A stretch of 64,000 bases of DNA, taken from assembly GCA_963971305.1 (NCBI GenBank), contig OZ020313.1:55624203-55688202 (forward strand), written 5' to 3'. The position numbers and the translations under genes are program-made. Of this stretch, positions 38,061-47,869 are shown piece after piece. This DNA comes from Arcuatula senhousia. Lineage: Eukaryota; Mollusca; Bivalvia; Mytilida; Mytilidae. How positions within the stretch are numbered: the stretch's first letter is position 1; each line of letters opens with the position of its first letter. The notes under the pieces were generated by a model, which saw only the letters and a list, made by a program, of their open reading frames with translations, searched no databases and was not told the DNA's origin.

Positions 38061-39653
38061 TTTTCAGCGAATTTCTAAGCACCATATGGGTGTTCGGTAA
38101 AAAATATAGCTTTCCTTAGTACTGGTACCAGATCGATATCACATGTACAAGTTTAATTTGACTGTGTTTTTGTAACAGTTTTTCCCCTTTGGGGGGGGGG
38201 GGTAGTTTGATTTAACGTTTCGATGGCAACACATATCCCGTCAAACAGGGCTATTTTTTGTAATCTTAGAATTTACCTTTATCTGCACAAAGGTTACCTA
38301 AAAATGTGTTAAACCAGCTCATGACAGGAAAGCCCTGATCTCTCTTAAACTTCTGCATTGATTTCTGAAGATATGTTTCTATATAAGTAAAACTCGTTAA
38401 TCATTATATATAAGTTCTGCATTTGTCTAAAATCTGGAACAATCTTGAAATGGCAGGGTTAAAAAAAGGATAAACTTAATATTTAAACAAAATAAATGCA
38501 AAGGAATTTGTTCAGAAAACAAATGTGAGGTTCCTAAATTTTGTGAGTGTAAACCCACAGATATATAATTGCTAAAGACTTTATCAGAGTCATTTGATAC
38601 CCGTTGCTAAGGAAGACCAAAATTACAGTATGGTTGAAAATGACATTTAAAACATCATTCTTAATTTGAAAATGTTTGTTTGCTAAGAGTTTCTTTTATG
38701 ATATTCTTGCTGCTGAAGTGATATTTCGGTCTTGGGATTAATTTATTTTCAAGTTTTGTTGTCACTTACAGTATACATACATGTAAGTTATTGCCAAAAT
38801 ATGCTCTCTAAAACAATTTTGGCAAGTACCTTGAAACCGTTAGACTGATTTCTATGATTCCTTCAAATTGAAAATTTCAAACGACTAACACTTTTATCAT
38901 GCATTGTCTTCTAAAATGTGCTCGGTTTAAGTGTATGTTAGAAAAGATATTCCACTGGAGGTATAAAAAGGGCTGCCGTTTTTCTTACATTCGATGAGCA
39001 TGAAAAACCCATGTTTTTTTATTATTGTGTCTTTTACTGTTTTCAATCCAAAAGTCTGAAACTGGACAGTTATTTCGATATGAATTTTCATGCCATTAAA
39101 AATTTTAGACATTTTCTGTAAAATTTATCTAGTGAGAAACTGGTTCTCTTCTTCACCCCTCATTAGGTATTATTATTTTAACATGCTAGCCGATGCTCGC
39201 ATGTTGGAAATATACTATCATGGGAGGAAGAAGTCTGATTGAGAACCTGCGATCCTTTCTTCCGTGAACTGTTCTAGAACTGGAAGCTGAACATTTTCAT
39301 GAACGTAATTCAAAGGAATCACAGGACATACCCCACATTAACCTCTATGGAAGGTTAGAATCTTACATTATCGTCAGATTTAATCTGACGTCAATATAAC
39401 AATTTTTCAAGTATTCTTTGAATTTGATTATTTGTTTATCATCTATATTTCATGAAATGTTTTCTCCTATAGTCTCAAGTCTGTTGTTAATACAAATTAT
39501 AGCAATTATACAAATCATACTAAAGTCGTATAAGATAATGAGATTATCAGCTTTTTAGGAGAACTTTGAATCATAAAATTGTAGTTGATAAGACAAAAGG
39601 AACACCTTGTATTTAGCTTAAGATTATATGTGTTGTCTTTCCCTTTCATCGCA
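38061..39653. other. No gene recognised
   Basis: AT-rich DNA with a run of about 12 G at 38190. Frames here are short and featureless. Confidence 0.45.
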
Positions 39654-40246
39654 AAAGGACTAAAGCCACGAACCCTCATATTTGGCCCTAAATCGGGCCA
39701 TTTTTTCACATTCATTTGTTAGATAAGATTTTTGTGGCCAAGTAGTGTAGAATGATTACTTTTTACAAAACAAAATCAATTTTAAAGTTTTCTGTACCTG
39801 TGACGTTGTAATGACGTCATAAAGTGACGCTAAAATTGAAAATATGCTAATTTCAGCTAAATTTCACAATTTTCCACCTGGTTTTTGGTGAAAATGACAT
39901 GGGCGCCACCCCTCGCCCATAGATATTTTGGCTTAAATTTTATAAATACATTATTTTCTTCATATTTCAACAAAAAATTCGATGGGCGAGGGGTGGCGCC
40001 ACATAGAAAATCACAAAATTGTGACTGAAAAACAAGTCATTTTGGCCAAAAAGTTAAAATCACTGATATAGGCTATTTTTGAAGGGTTAAGGTACTTGAA
40101 AATTCATTTATACACCATAATGAAATCTTTTCTCTTTTAACGAAGACATCCAGCTTTACATACACAAATTTTGGTGTAAAACAAACCATTTTTGATATTT
40201 GAGTATTAACAGGGCCAAATATGGGGGTTCGTGGCTCTAGTCCTTT
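39654..40246. mobile_element. TIR element (593 bp) with an inner palindrome
   Basis: AAAGGACTAAAGCCACGAAC and on to ATATTTGGCCCT (39654-39689) is matched by the reverse complement of 40211-40246 with two mismatches over ~36 bp. In the interior, GGGCGCCACCCCTCGCCCA (39901-39919) pairs with TGGGCGAGGGGTGGCGCC (39984-40001), giving a second nested fold. No clear target duplication. The right end is 120 bp upstream of the 40366 exon. Confidence 0.82.
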
Positions 40247-40365
40247 AAGGTCGGGTTACAAACAAATCATGTTCTCCTATGTCGTTTTAATTTTGTTACA
40301 GTATTTGGTGAAACTTAAGTGTACATAAATCAAATGTATCTTATGACTATTTATTTTTTTTTCAG

Positions 40366-41075
40366 AGCATTCGTTTCCATCTCAGCATTATCAGCTTGCG
40401 CTGGAGTACCCGGTGTCGTCTAGTTTGCAAAGTAGTTTGCCGGAAGTGTCCGAATCGTCAGAAGTGGATATCGCTCCGCAGCCGCCAATTGATGTGATCT
40501 CTGTGTACCCACCTACTTCCGGTGATGATAAGCTTTTGAAAACGAAGAATGGACATGGGACTATATTTCACCACAACACAAATGGTGATTTGTCTATGTC
40601 GTCTTCGATAGATACGTCACCAAAGAAATTAAATGGTGATTTGTCAAAAGAAGGATCCCCTAAACGGGATTCCCTAAGTAGTAGTAGAACTAGCAAGGAT
40701 AATTCGCCAAAAAGAGAAAGTCGTGCAAAACTTTTATCGAAAAGTATTCAAAAATCTTTTTCGACATTTGGAATAACAACCAAAAGGAAAAATGATTCCA
40801 CGAAAAAGAAAGACTTCAAAGAATTCATACCGATGCAAGAACCACATTCCAAACCTTTTATGAATAATACAAACGTTATCGTGTGTAACGGAAGCATTCA
40901 AAAACCTCCCGCTGATGGACACAGGACCCCCTCCCGCTCCTCCTCGCCTCAACCCGGTCCCAGTGGTAATGGCTCGTCAAGAAGTTCATCAAAAAGTAAA
41001 CGAGGCACCGGATGTAAATATGAACTTGTTAATAGATGTAGCAGTCCGGAGGAAGAACGGTGTGAAATCACTGTG
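40366..41075 (+). CDS. Internal exon of a tail-anchored or single-pass protein (gene 1)
   Basis: A strong acceptor (T-rich tract, TTTTCAG, ends 40365) and a donor (GTATGT at 41076) bound a 710 bp exon open in one frame; two leading bases complete a codon, then HSFPSQHYQLALEYP. The 236-residue segment is Ser/Lys/Pro rich and low complexity: acidic-polar start, SPKK/SPKRDS/SPKRES motifs that look like proline-directed phosphorylation sites, a basic middle (LLSKSIQKSFSTFG, KRKNDSTKKKDF), a SRSSSPQPGPSG linker and a CSSPEEERCEITV end. The exon ends in phase 0. I do not recognise the family; the N-terminal exons were not found. Reading past 41075 enters the Penelope-like tail, so the open frame there is not coding. 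Confidence 0.75.
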
Positions 41076-41092
41076 GTATGTATAATTTTTAT

Positions 41093-41335
41093 TACACGAA
41101 AAAGGCAAAGGTATGCCGATTGGGCAGTCGAATGTCATGTGGTCAATACGAAAAGGCAAAGACAAAATCGGTAGACTTCAATCAACATTAAAACGATCCA
41201 TGCAGCATACAAAAACAAACCGAAATCAACAGTGGCACAGTTTTAACGTTAGCCCAAGTCGAAAGAAGTGAACTCAGATGTTCCGGAAGAGTAAGCAGTA
41301 CCTGCTTGCTATATCACATCCCTCACGGTTGAATA
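41093..41335 (-). mobile_element. Penelope-like element 3' tail fragment in the gene 1 intron
   Basis: GAAAAGGCAAAG and CAAACCGAAATCAACA, then GAACTCAGATGTTCCGGAAG and AGTAAGCAG..CTTGCTATA are the reverse complement of the tail at 53380-53590. It begins only ~20 bp after the splice donor. Confidence 0.8.
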
Positions 41336-43060
41336 CGATCGTTTTGTCTAAAAGTCGCACAAAAGAAGCTTTAGTCAAAGCTTGAATTATTGTGTCAAAA
41401 CAAGACAAACGTTCGGCTTATACATTGAAGAGAAGAAATAGTTAAGTCTAATGATTTTGATGTTTTTGCATCATATAAATGCTGACACATGTTCCATAAC
41501 TAGTTCACCTCTAGGGAGAATCTTTCACACAGGGAGAAGTTTTGAAAGTTTTGATGCATATTGTAATTGAAATGTGTAACAAGCTACACCTAAAGCACCA
41601 GTTATGAAGGATTGAAGATTTTATCTCCAGCTGCATCTGTCAGCTTCAAAGACGGAATATTTTGTAGAATACTGAATTACAAGCTTCGTTGTCAATTATT
41701 ATATTTTACATGTTACCTTCAGTCAAAGATGAATTTGCCTTTAGCATGTGTTTCAGCGCTGTTTTTGTTTAATTTCACAAAAATCAAAATACATGTATTG
41801 TTTTATGTTTTGTTTTCGCTTGAACTCTCTGAAGTAGAAATAATTTTTTATCACTATACAATCACGTAGGAGGTTAAATTGAGAATTAAACACGGCCATC
41901 GAAAATCTTATATGAAATATTTTCTTATACATCCGCATGATCCGATTTTTGAAGTACTTGTGCTGTATTCAGTAGATGTTCGAGGAAGAGCGAAGCAAAA
42001 TGAATAAATCAATCAATATTTAAATAAACATACATGTATAATTCGTTACATTATAATATAACGTAAATTAAAAGGGGTAAGGCGAAAACCATTTATTTTT
42101 GTTTTTTGTTTTTTCTTCTTTGAGGAATGTACGAGATGTGTTTGTCACACATCATATTTTTTCCTAATAAATCTGACCACTTAGAGAAACCTAAATGCCC
42201 GCTCCTCACATATTTAAATTTCTTATTAAGATATTTTATTTACCAATTATGGTCCCACAGGGGGCTATTACAAATATAAACAATCATGATAATTATTTTT
42301 TATCAACAAATTTAATAAACAAGTTTGTCGTGCGCACGCTAAATTTATCCTATCCATGACAATTACTTTAAGTGCTCATGACGTGTAGACTTGTATATTT
42401 CCTTTTTGAAAAGGTGGATTGATGGAAGAGAGCAAATCCCCGCGGTTATGGGCTAATTATGAATTATGTGTCGTGGATGAATACCCACATTTCGTCATTT
42501 GAATTCGGGCTTTCCGGGGGGGGGGGGGTGTTTTCCGTTCTTCTAACATCATGACAGATGGGTCTTTATAGACGTGACTTTATGCATGTACGCTGAAATC
42601 CTTTGCAGCGACTGTAACAATTAAATCCCACGTGGAGTTTCTGGTGGGAATTTTGGAGACTTTCCTTGCTTCTTTTAATGATCTCTTTATGACCCCGCTC
42701 TCGGAATAAAAAAGCCTTCAAGAGTACCCACACGTTTCCTAATTATACTCCCATTCGTAAGAGGGGAATATATTGCAATCAACTTGTCCGCCCATCCGTC
42801 CGACTGTCTGTCTGGTATAATATCTCGGCTTCTGCTGAAGGGATTGATATCAGATTTGGAAGACAGCTTTAGCATGAAACGATGTACATTTGCTCTACTT
42901 TCTTGGTCAGTGGGTGATCTACTTCCTGTTTTCCGTCTCGACTTTAACCATTTTAAGGGTCCAATGTTCGTAACTGATTTCTCAGCCTCTGATGAAGGCA
43001 TTAATTTTTGATTTAGTAAACTGCTAGCTTAATTAAGCATGATGAGTTGTAACTTGCTAC
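41336..43060. other. Gene 1 intron, no further feature recognised
   Basis: AT-rich intron. A G run lies near 42518 and a GTCCGCCCATCCGTCCGACT patch at 42788-42807 of the kind seen near mollusc repeats. The open frame at 42687-43001 (minus) has no recognisable domain. Confidence 0.5.
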
Positions 43061-43069
43061 TCCTTTCTT

Positions 43070-43560
43070 TCAGGTTCAATCAGTCATCCACTTTCTGTTT
43101 TCCGTCAGTGACTTTAAATTAGGTATATGAGTTCAGTGTGAGGTCCTTTATCGCGAGTACCGAAATAAGGTCTGTTGAATATCTACTACCTGTTTACTGA
43201 TTAAGTAAATTTTCAACATTAGTAGTCAACTGTTGTAAATTTTCGTAATATTTTTCTCAGCACCTACATATCACAGTGACTTGAGATTGGGTATATGAGT
43301 TCAGTATGAGTTCCTTTATTGCGATTATCCGCGAAATAAGGTCTGTATCATATCTACTTCCTATTTACTGACTAGGTCAATTTTCAACATTACTACATGT
43401 AGTCGATTGTTGAAAATTTTCGTAATATTTTTCTCATCACTTGTATATCACATTGACTTGACATTTGATATATGTGTTCAGTATGAGGTCCTTTTTTGCG
43501 AGAATCGAAATTAGTTTTGTATAACATCTACTTCCTGTTTACCGACATAGTTCATTTTGG
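43070..43560. repeat. Tandem repeat, about 2.7 units of ~180 bp
   Basis: Blocks TATGAGTTCAGTATGAGTTC, GAAATAAGGTCTGT, ATCTACTTCCTATTTACTGA and TTTTCGTAATATTTTTCTCA recur near 43125, 43295 and 43470 with moderate divergence. Confidence 0.82.
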
Positions 43561-44149
43561 GGAAGCGGGGGTATACTGAATGAGCAGTAGAATATATATT
43601 CCTTGTTATATTTGGTACACAGCCACTTGAGTACACAGACTAAGAAATGGCTGCAAGTAGATGAGTTTTACCGTGCTTCCCTTTTCCAGGCCAGCCGGTT
43701 ATCTTCTTCCTGTGTTCGAGATGGTCGAGTGTGGGCGTGTTTTAGCCTTAGCAAGACTAAGTGCAATCCCTTGTTTATAGTTCTTCCACCCGGGGGGGTT
43801 ACTTCCTAATTATTTGTATACATACGGGGACGTGCGGCAGATTCGGGTAGTACTTTTGAAATTTTAAGTATTTATTTGGGTTGCCATTTTTATCTTCTTG
43901 TATTGACTAAGGTCCCAATTTTGTCTTGTTTCTTTTCTCTTATTGTAAAAAAAATATTTCAATCAGTGTGAGAGGTACGAAAGTGAATGAGGGAAAGTGT
44001 GAGTGAAAGTCAGTTTGATATTATACGTACATTGTATGTGTCAAATTTGATTATATATGCCCTAGCGGGCCCATGATTGGCTTAATAAAATGCTTTATAT
44101 ACAATTTAGTAAATACCTATTACTGATATCCCAGATTAGAAAAGATCAT

Positions 44150-44348
44150 ATATTTATTTGTTTTTATGTCCAATCAACATAATCATTGTAAAATATGTCT
44201 TGTTTGTATACATGTATTGATTTATATGCCCTCAATGGGCCTCTCTAATTGGGCTGAATAAAGAATTTGAATTTGAATTTATATATAAATATCTAGGACC
44301 ATCTAGGCTTAATTTTTTTTATATGATATTAATTCTGCATTAAATATT
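44150..44348. repeat. 199 bp direct repeat, left copy
   Basis: Identical to 45482-45680 except one base (GGGCCTCTCT against GGGCCCCTCT). It contains a LINE-type 3' end (ATGCCCTCAATGGGCCT, TTGGGCTGAATAAAG, then repeated GAATTT) followed by unique-looking flank. The two copies bracket the LINE fragment 44349-45481. Confidence 0.93.
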
Positions 44349-44350
44349 CT

Positions 44351-44752
44351 TTTACCATAGAAAACTATTTATCCTCCCCATCATATTCCAATAATAGAAA
44401 AATACTAACAAAGTTTCGGCTAAGCAACCATAAATTAAGAGTTGAGACTGGGCGCTATGAGCGACGTATCAACAATATTGGTAAACAGGAAGTCATCCCA
44501 AAACAAGAAAGAACATGTCAAAATTGTGATATGAACAAGGTAGAAGATGAACTCCATTATCTGTTGGAATGTCCCAAGTACAGACTTAAAAGACACTCTT
44601 TTTTAAATTTTTATTATGACATGTATCCAAATCTTAGGACTTTAAATAATGAACAACTTTTTATATGGATCATGTCAAATGAAGAAACCACTTTTGTTGA
44701 CTCCCTTTGCTCTCTATTAGAATCTGCAGTACACAGACAAAACTCCGATTAA
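44351..44752 (+). pseudogene. LINE ORF C-terminal fragment with Cys/His motif
   Basis: Open from the repeat junction to the stop at 44750-44752 (133 residues). It reads ILTKFRLSNHKLRVETGRYE, then CQNCDMNKVEDELHYLLEC, a C-x2-C-x8-H-x4-C motif typical of the end of non-LTR retrotransposon ORF2 (CR1/RTE-like in style). Reverse transcriptase and endonuclease parts are absent. Unrelated in detail to the LINE at 15453. Confidence 0.82.
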
Positions 44753-44940
44753 ATGTAGCATTAAATAGTCATAAATGTAAATTTTATTTTAATCTTTGCA
44801 TATTAATTAGTTGAAAGCTGGCTCTCATGTTTCTAATGTATCTTTTATATGTTTATGTTTATTATCTTTGTAATCATAATAACAAACATACTTGTTTATA
44901 TGATTTGTGATTGATATGCCCTAATGGGCCCTATGATTAG

Positions 44941-45398
44941 CATCTTCGCTAGCCAAGGGTTACGATCCGCTACCTCTCATCTTCACCCTTGGCAGATCTA
45001 GAAGGTTTTTGTAATCTCAACATCTTAATTATCTCCCTTGAAGCAATATCAATTCCAAGTTAAAAAAATTATTTTCATCCAGATAGTTGCAAAAATAGGA
45101 AATATTTCATTCCATTAAGGACAAACATTTATCTACAGATAAAATAAAGGTTATTTTGGTAAGATTTGATCAAAACTGCTAATATTTTTTGCAAAAATAA
45201 TAATTATTTATCACCTTTGTAAACCATCATGTTTGTTAACAGATTGTTTAAAAATGGAAATGGAGCAATTTGATTGGATGCAGCCAACTTTCACTGCATC
45301 CAATCAGATGAGAGAATGTATGACCACAAAAATCCTTCTATATCTGCCAAGGGTGAAGATGAGAGGTAGCGGATCGTAACCCTTGGCTAGCGAAGATG
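44941..45398. mobile_element. Mutator-like MITE (458 bp) with long TIRs and 9 bp duplication
   Basis: The terminal inverted repeats begin CATCTTCGCTAGCCAAGGGT, are identical for 57 bp and extend to about 65 bp with one mismatch. The target duplication TATGATTAG flanks it (44932-44940 and 45399-45407). An inner hairpin GATTGGATGCAG / CTGCATCCAATC lies near 45274-45306. Long TIRs plus a 9 bp duplication are the hallmark of MULEs; the near-perfect arms suggest recent insertion. No transposase inside. Confidence 0.93.
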
Positions 45399-45481
45399 TA
45401 TGATTAGGAAATAAAGATTATTTTATAATTCGTGTAGAGTTATCCCTCTTTGTCCTGACTGACTCACATTATTGTTCTTCA

Positions 45482-45680
45482 ATATTTATTTGTTTTTATG
45501 TCCAATCAACATAATCATTGTAAAATATGTCTTGTTTGTATACATGTATTGATTTATATGCCCTCAATGGGCCCCTCTAATTGGGCTGAATAAAGAATTT
45601 GAATTTGAATTTATATATAAATATCTAGGACCATCTAGGCTTAATTTTTTTTATATGATATTAATTCTGCATTAAATATT
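45482..45680. repeat. 199 bp direct repeat, right copy
   Basis: See 44150-44348: one mismatch over 199 bp, including sequence beyond the LINE-type tail, so the pair is one duplicated locus rather than two independent insertions. Confidence 0.93.
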
Positions 45681-45765
45681 AGTATTAATTCTGGTTTATA
45701 AATTCCTGGTAAATTAGCTCTTGACAGTACACGTGCATAAAGTGTCATATTGCTGAAAAGCCACA

Positions 45766-45832
45766 ATGAGTGCATTATTGTGGGTAGTTCTATCAATATT
45801 ACTATTTATTTGGGTTTCAAAAGCCAGAGAGT
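45766..45832 (+). CDS. Possible first coding exon (signal peptide), low confidence
   Basis: An ATG in a fair context (CACAATGAG) opens 22 codons, MSALLWVVLSILLFIWVSKA then RE, with a strong hydrophobic core and an AKA-like end, followed by a GTAAGT donor at 45833 in phase 1. Signal-peptide exons often end in phase 1. No partner exon was found. The position inside the 43789-45902 element makes capture, or chance, possible. Confidence 0.3.
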
Positions 45833-45918
45833 GTAAGTATTCATTTTTAGACCTGCTGCCGCACGTCCCTGTACTTAAAATAAGAAAGTAACCCCAACCG
45901 GGACTGTATTAACCTGAG

Positions 45919-46011
45919 CACAGGGGCTTGTGTACAGTGAAAAAATGAAAATCCCCCTGTAAAGGGTATACAGGGGGATTTTTATTTTTTTACTGTACAC
46001 AAGCCCCTGTG
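45919..46011. mobile_element. 93 bp near-perfect hairpin with 7 bp target duplication
   Basis: CACAGGGGCTTGTGTACAGT ... ACTGTACACAAGCCCCTGTG forms arms of about 42 bp with a tiny loop. ACCTGAG flanks both sides (45912-45918, 46012-46018), possibly 8 bp if ACCTGAGC is shared with the end. A minimal fold-back transposon, perhaps hAT-related. Confidence 0.88.
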
Positions 46012-47224
46012 ACCTGAGCAGGCTTTACAACAAATCGCGATCACAATCGACCCATTAATTTATTTCTTAGTAAAAAAAGTATGATAAATTTGATATTGTT
46101 CATAGCCCAAACTATTTCAACATTTAAAGAGATTATATATTAAATAAAAACATGATAGTGAATAGCAATGGGTTTTTATCGGAGAGAAAAAAGTGTAACT
46201 GTCTGAATCGTTAGAAAATCTGGTTCAGATTATCTCCCTTTAAAATGATTAAAATGTCAGAAAACGTTTTCATTTAAGGATTATTTGTAAGATAATTTTT
46301 TGAAAAATATTAAACATATATATTGTGTCAGAATTGTGTAAAATATAACTCATATTTTATGTTTTTTTTTGTTATAAAATACATATTTTGTTAAAAACAG
46401 ACACCGTTTAATATACATTATTAGCAGTTCAACACTTGACTTAAAATTCCAATTATCAGTCGCAATAGTTTTTATTCAGTTTTTGGTAGTTCCGACGGGA
46501 ACTAAATTATAATTCATGAAAAAGTAGATACCCAAATGCAAGTTGATGTCCCGGGTATGAGGCGGAATGGGCGTACGACCACCTTTAATTAAGTAATTAA
46601 TTTTTTTTCTGTCTAAATTTGACCAAGCTACTTCAATTTTTCATCAAAAAACGACAATTTAGCAATTACACCCCCCTTTCACGGACCTCTTACTCCGCCC
46701 CTGGTACGAACGATTTAAGGTAAAAATCAACAAGGCATGATGATAGGGCTTATTTTTAAATGAAAAAAAAAATCGGTATTATCTTTTTTGGGTCCTTTGA
46801 TTGTATCTTATAAATAGAAGTTAAATTATTTTTTTTGAGAAACAACCAAGCCCGCCTCCTTGTAGAATCTTTATTATTGAAAATCTCATTTTACTGTAAT
46901 AGTTAAATATATAATAACCCGTTCGGATGGCAGATAGGCTCAGCGCAGCTCTAAGCTTGTGAATAAAATTCAACTAAAGAACGCCAATACTGACTGTCGG
47001 ATTGGTCAGGCTGTAATGCAGAAAACCTGACCGTCGCTTACCGTGTTGCGAAAAATGTCACGTTCATTGCACTAATTTGAGTAGAATCTGTAGGATCCCC
47101 CGCAAGACAGGAGGCAACACTGTCCAAACCGAACAATCTCTTCATTTTCCAGTGGCAGTAAAAACTCATATCTCCTATATTGGCCTTGTGTCCCCATTTT
47201 CCCCATGTTTATTTAATCACTCGT
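46012..47224. other. Gene 1 intron, little recognised
   Basis: An imperfect inverted pair around 46560-46710 (GCGGAATGGGCGTACGACC against GAACGATTT../TCCGCCCCTGG) may be another decayed TIR element. A GC-richer patch at 46935-47110 has no supported exon. Confidence 0.4.
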
Positions 47225-47310
47225 TACATGTTCATCTCCCCGTAATATAGCAGAATTCATGCTGCCTTGGAGTGTTTTTAAGCAATACTTTCTAACTTAA
47301 GCAATAACTA
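47225..47310 (+). repeat. Single unit related to the 32 bp minisatellite
   Basis: GTTCATCTCCCCGTAATATAGC, AGAATTCATGCTGCCTTGG, then AAGCAATA and AGCAATAACTAAC resembles the last unit and right flank of the 26598-27238 array (TCATCTCCCTGATATAGCCG, AATTCGTCCTGCTTGG, AAAGCAATAACTGAC). A dispersed sequence probably seeded the array. Confidence 0.6.
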
Positions 47311-47701
47311 ACTAGTAATCAACTAACTAACTTAAATAAAACAAAAAATAATAAGTCTCAATTTGGCCGTGGCAAATATGAACATATTTTATCAGTAGCT
47401 TACCCCGTGTCATTTGAAATGAACTTTAGTTTCATGGACTAATCAATCTCTTAACAGAGAGAAATGTCCCAATAGTTGATTAATTCTAATCTTCATGGCT
47501 TAAAAGAAATTGAAAAATGTTCGTGGCATTCCTTAACCATTTACGACAAGGGAAATTTATCTGTGTGCCTCTCCGTTTGAAAAGAAAATGATCAGCTTTG
47601 GTTGATGGTATCAAATTAAGGCTTCTATAACCGTATCGACTTGATTAGTCAAAGACAATTGACAGTTTATCCAATAGTTAATCATTGCCTTTGTCTTTTA
47701 G

Positions 47702-47869
47702 GAACCCACGGAATCAGAGCAGACGGACGCCCACGATGGACGCCTGATACACGAGGAGAAAGAGCAGGCGTCGCTGCGGGAGGCCGCCGACAGGGGCACC
47801 AAGTTTATAGCTGTTATTGTCATTTTATTGTTTATTACATTGGTTGTGTTGTTACTACATTTTGCATGA
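47702..47869 (+). CDS. Terminal exon of gene 1 with C-terminal transmembrane helix
   Basis: The acceptor TTGTCTTTTAG ends at 47701. The exon is phase 0, matching the phase 0 donor at 41075, and runs to TGA at 47867-47869. It adds 55 residues: acidic EPTESEQTDAHDGRLIHEEK, then EQASLREAADRGTK, then a ~20 residue hydrophobic helix (FIAVIVILLFITLVVLLLHF) and one Ala. A helix at the extreme C terminus after a polar, Ser-rich body is the layout of a tail-anchored protein with its bulk in the cytosol; junctophilins are one family with this general layout, but I see no specific match. The exon is GC richer before the helix, as expected for coding sequence. Confidence 0.75.
   Translation, partial: EPTESEQTDAHDGRLIHEEKEQASLREAADRGTKFIAVIVILLFITLVVLLLHFA

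Larger units (their letters stand above)
44349..45481 (+). mobile_element. LINE 3' fragment between 199 bp direct repeats
   Basis: The sequence between the repeats begins in frame with a LINE ORF C terminus, continues through a UTR with the ATGCCCTAATGGGCCCTATG motif near 44915-44934, is interrupted by a MITE, and ends near 45481. Removing the MITE leaves a ~670 bp 5'-truncated LINE. The flanking 199 bp repeats would be an unusually long target duplication, or mark a local duplication. Confidence 0.8.
43789..45902. mobile_element. Large TIR element (about 2.1 kb) carrying nested insertions
   Basis: The left end CCCGGGGGGGTTACTTCCTA and then ACGGGGACGTGCGGCAG (43789-43850) is matched, inverted and imperfectly, by CTGCCGCACGTCCCTGTACT through AAGTAACCCCAACCGGG (45855-45902). 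The termini resemble the 444 bp element at 35818. The interior includes a LINE fragment, a MULE-like MITE, a 199 bp duplication and a possible signal-peptide exon. No transposase found; no clear target duplication. Confidence 0.65.

Noticed and set aside
41076..41174. Extension of the gene 1 exon frame to 41174
   Set aside because: A good GTATGT donor lies at 41076, a phase-matched exon follows at 47702, and the extension enters a Penelope-like tail.
45766..47869. Signal-peptide exon spliced to the terminal exon at 47702
   Set aside because: The donor is phase 1 while the acceptor exon is phase 0; joining them creates an immediate stop.
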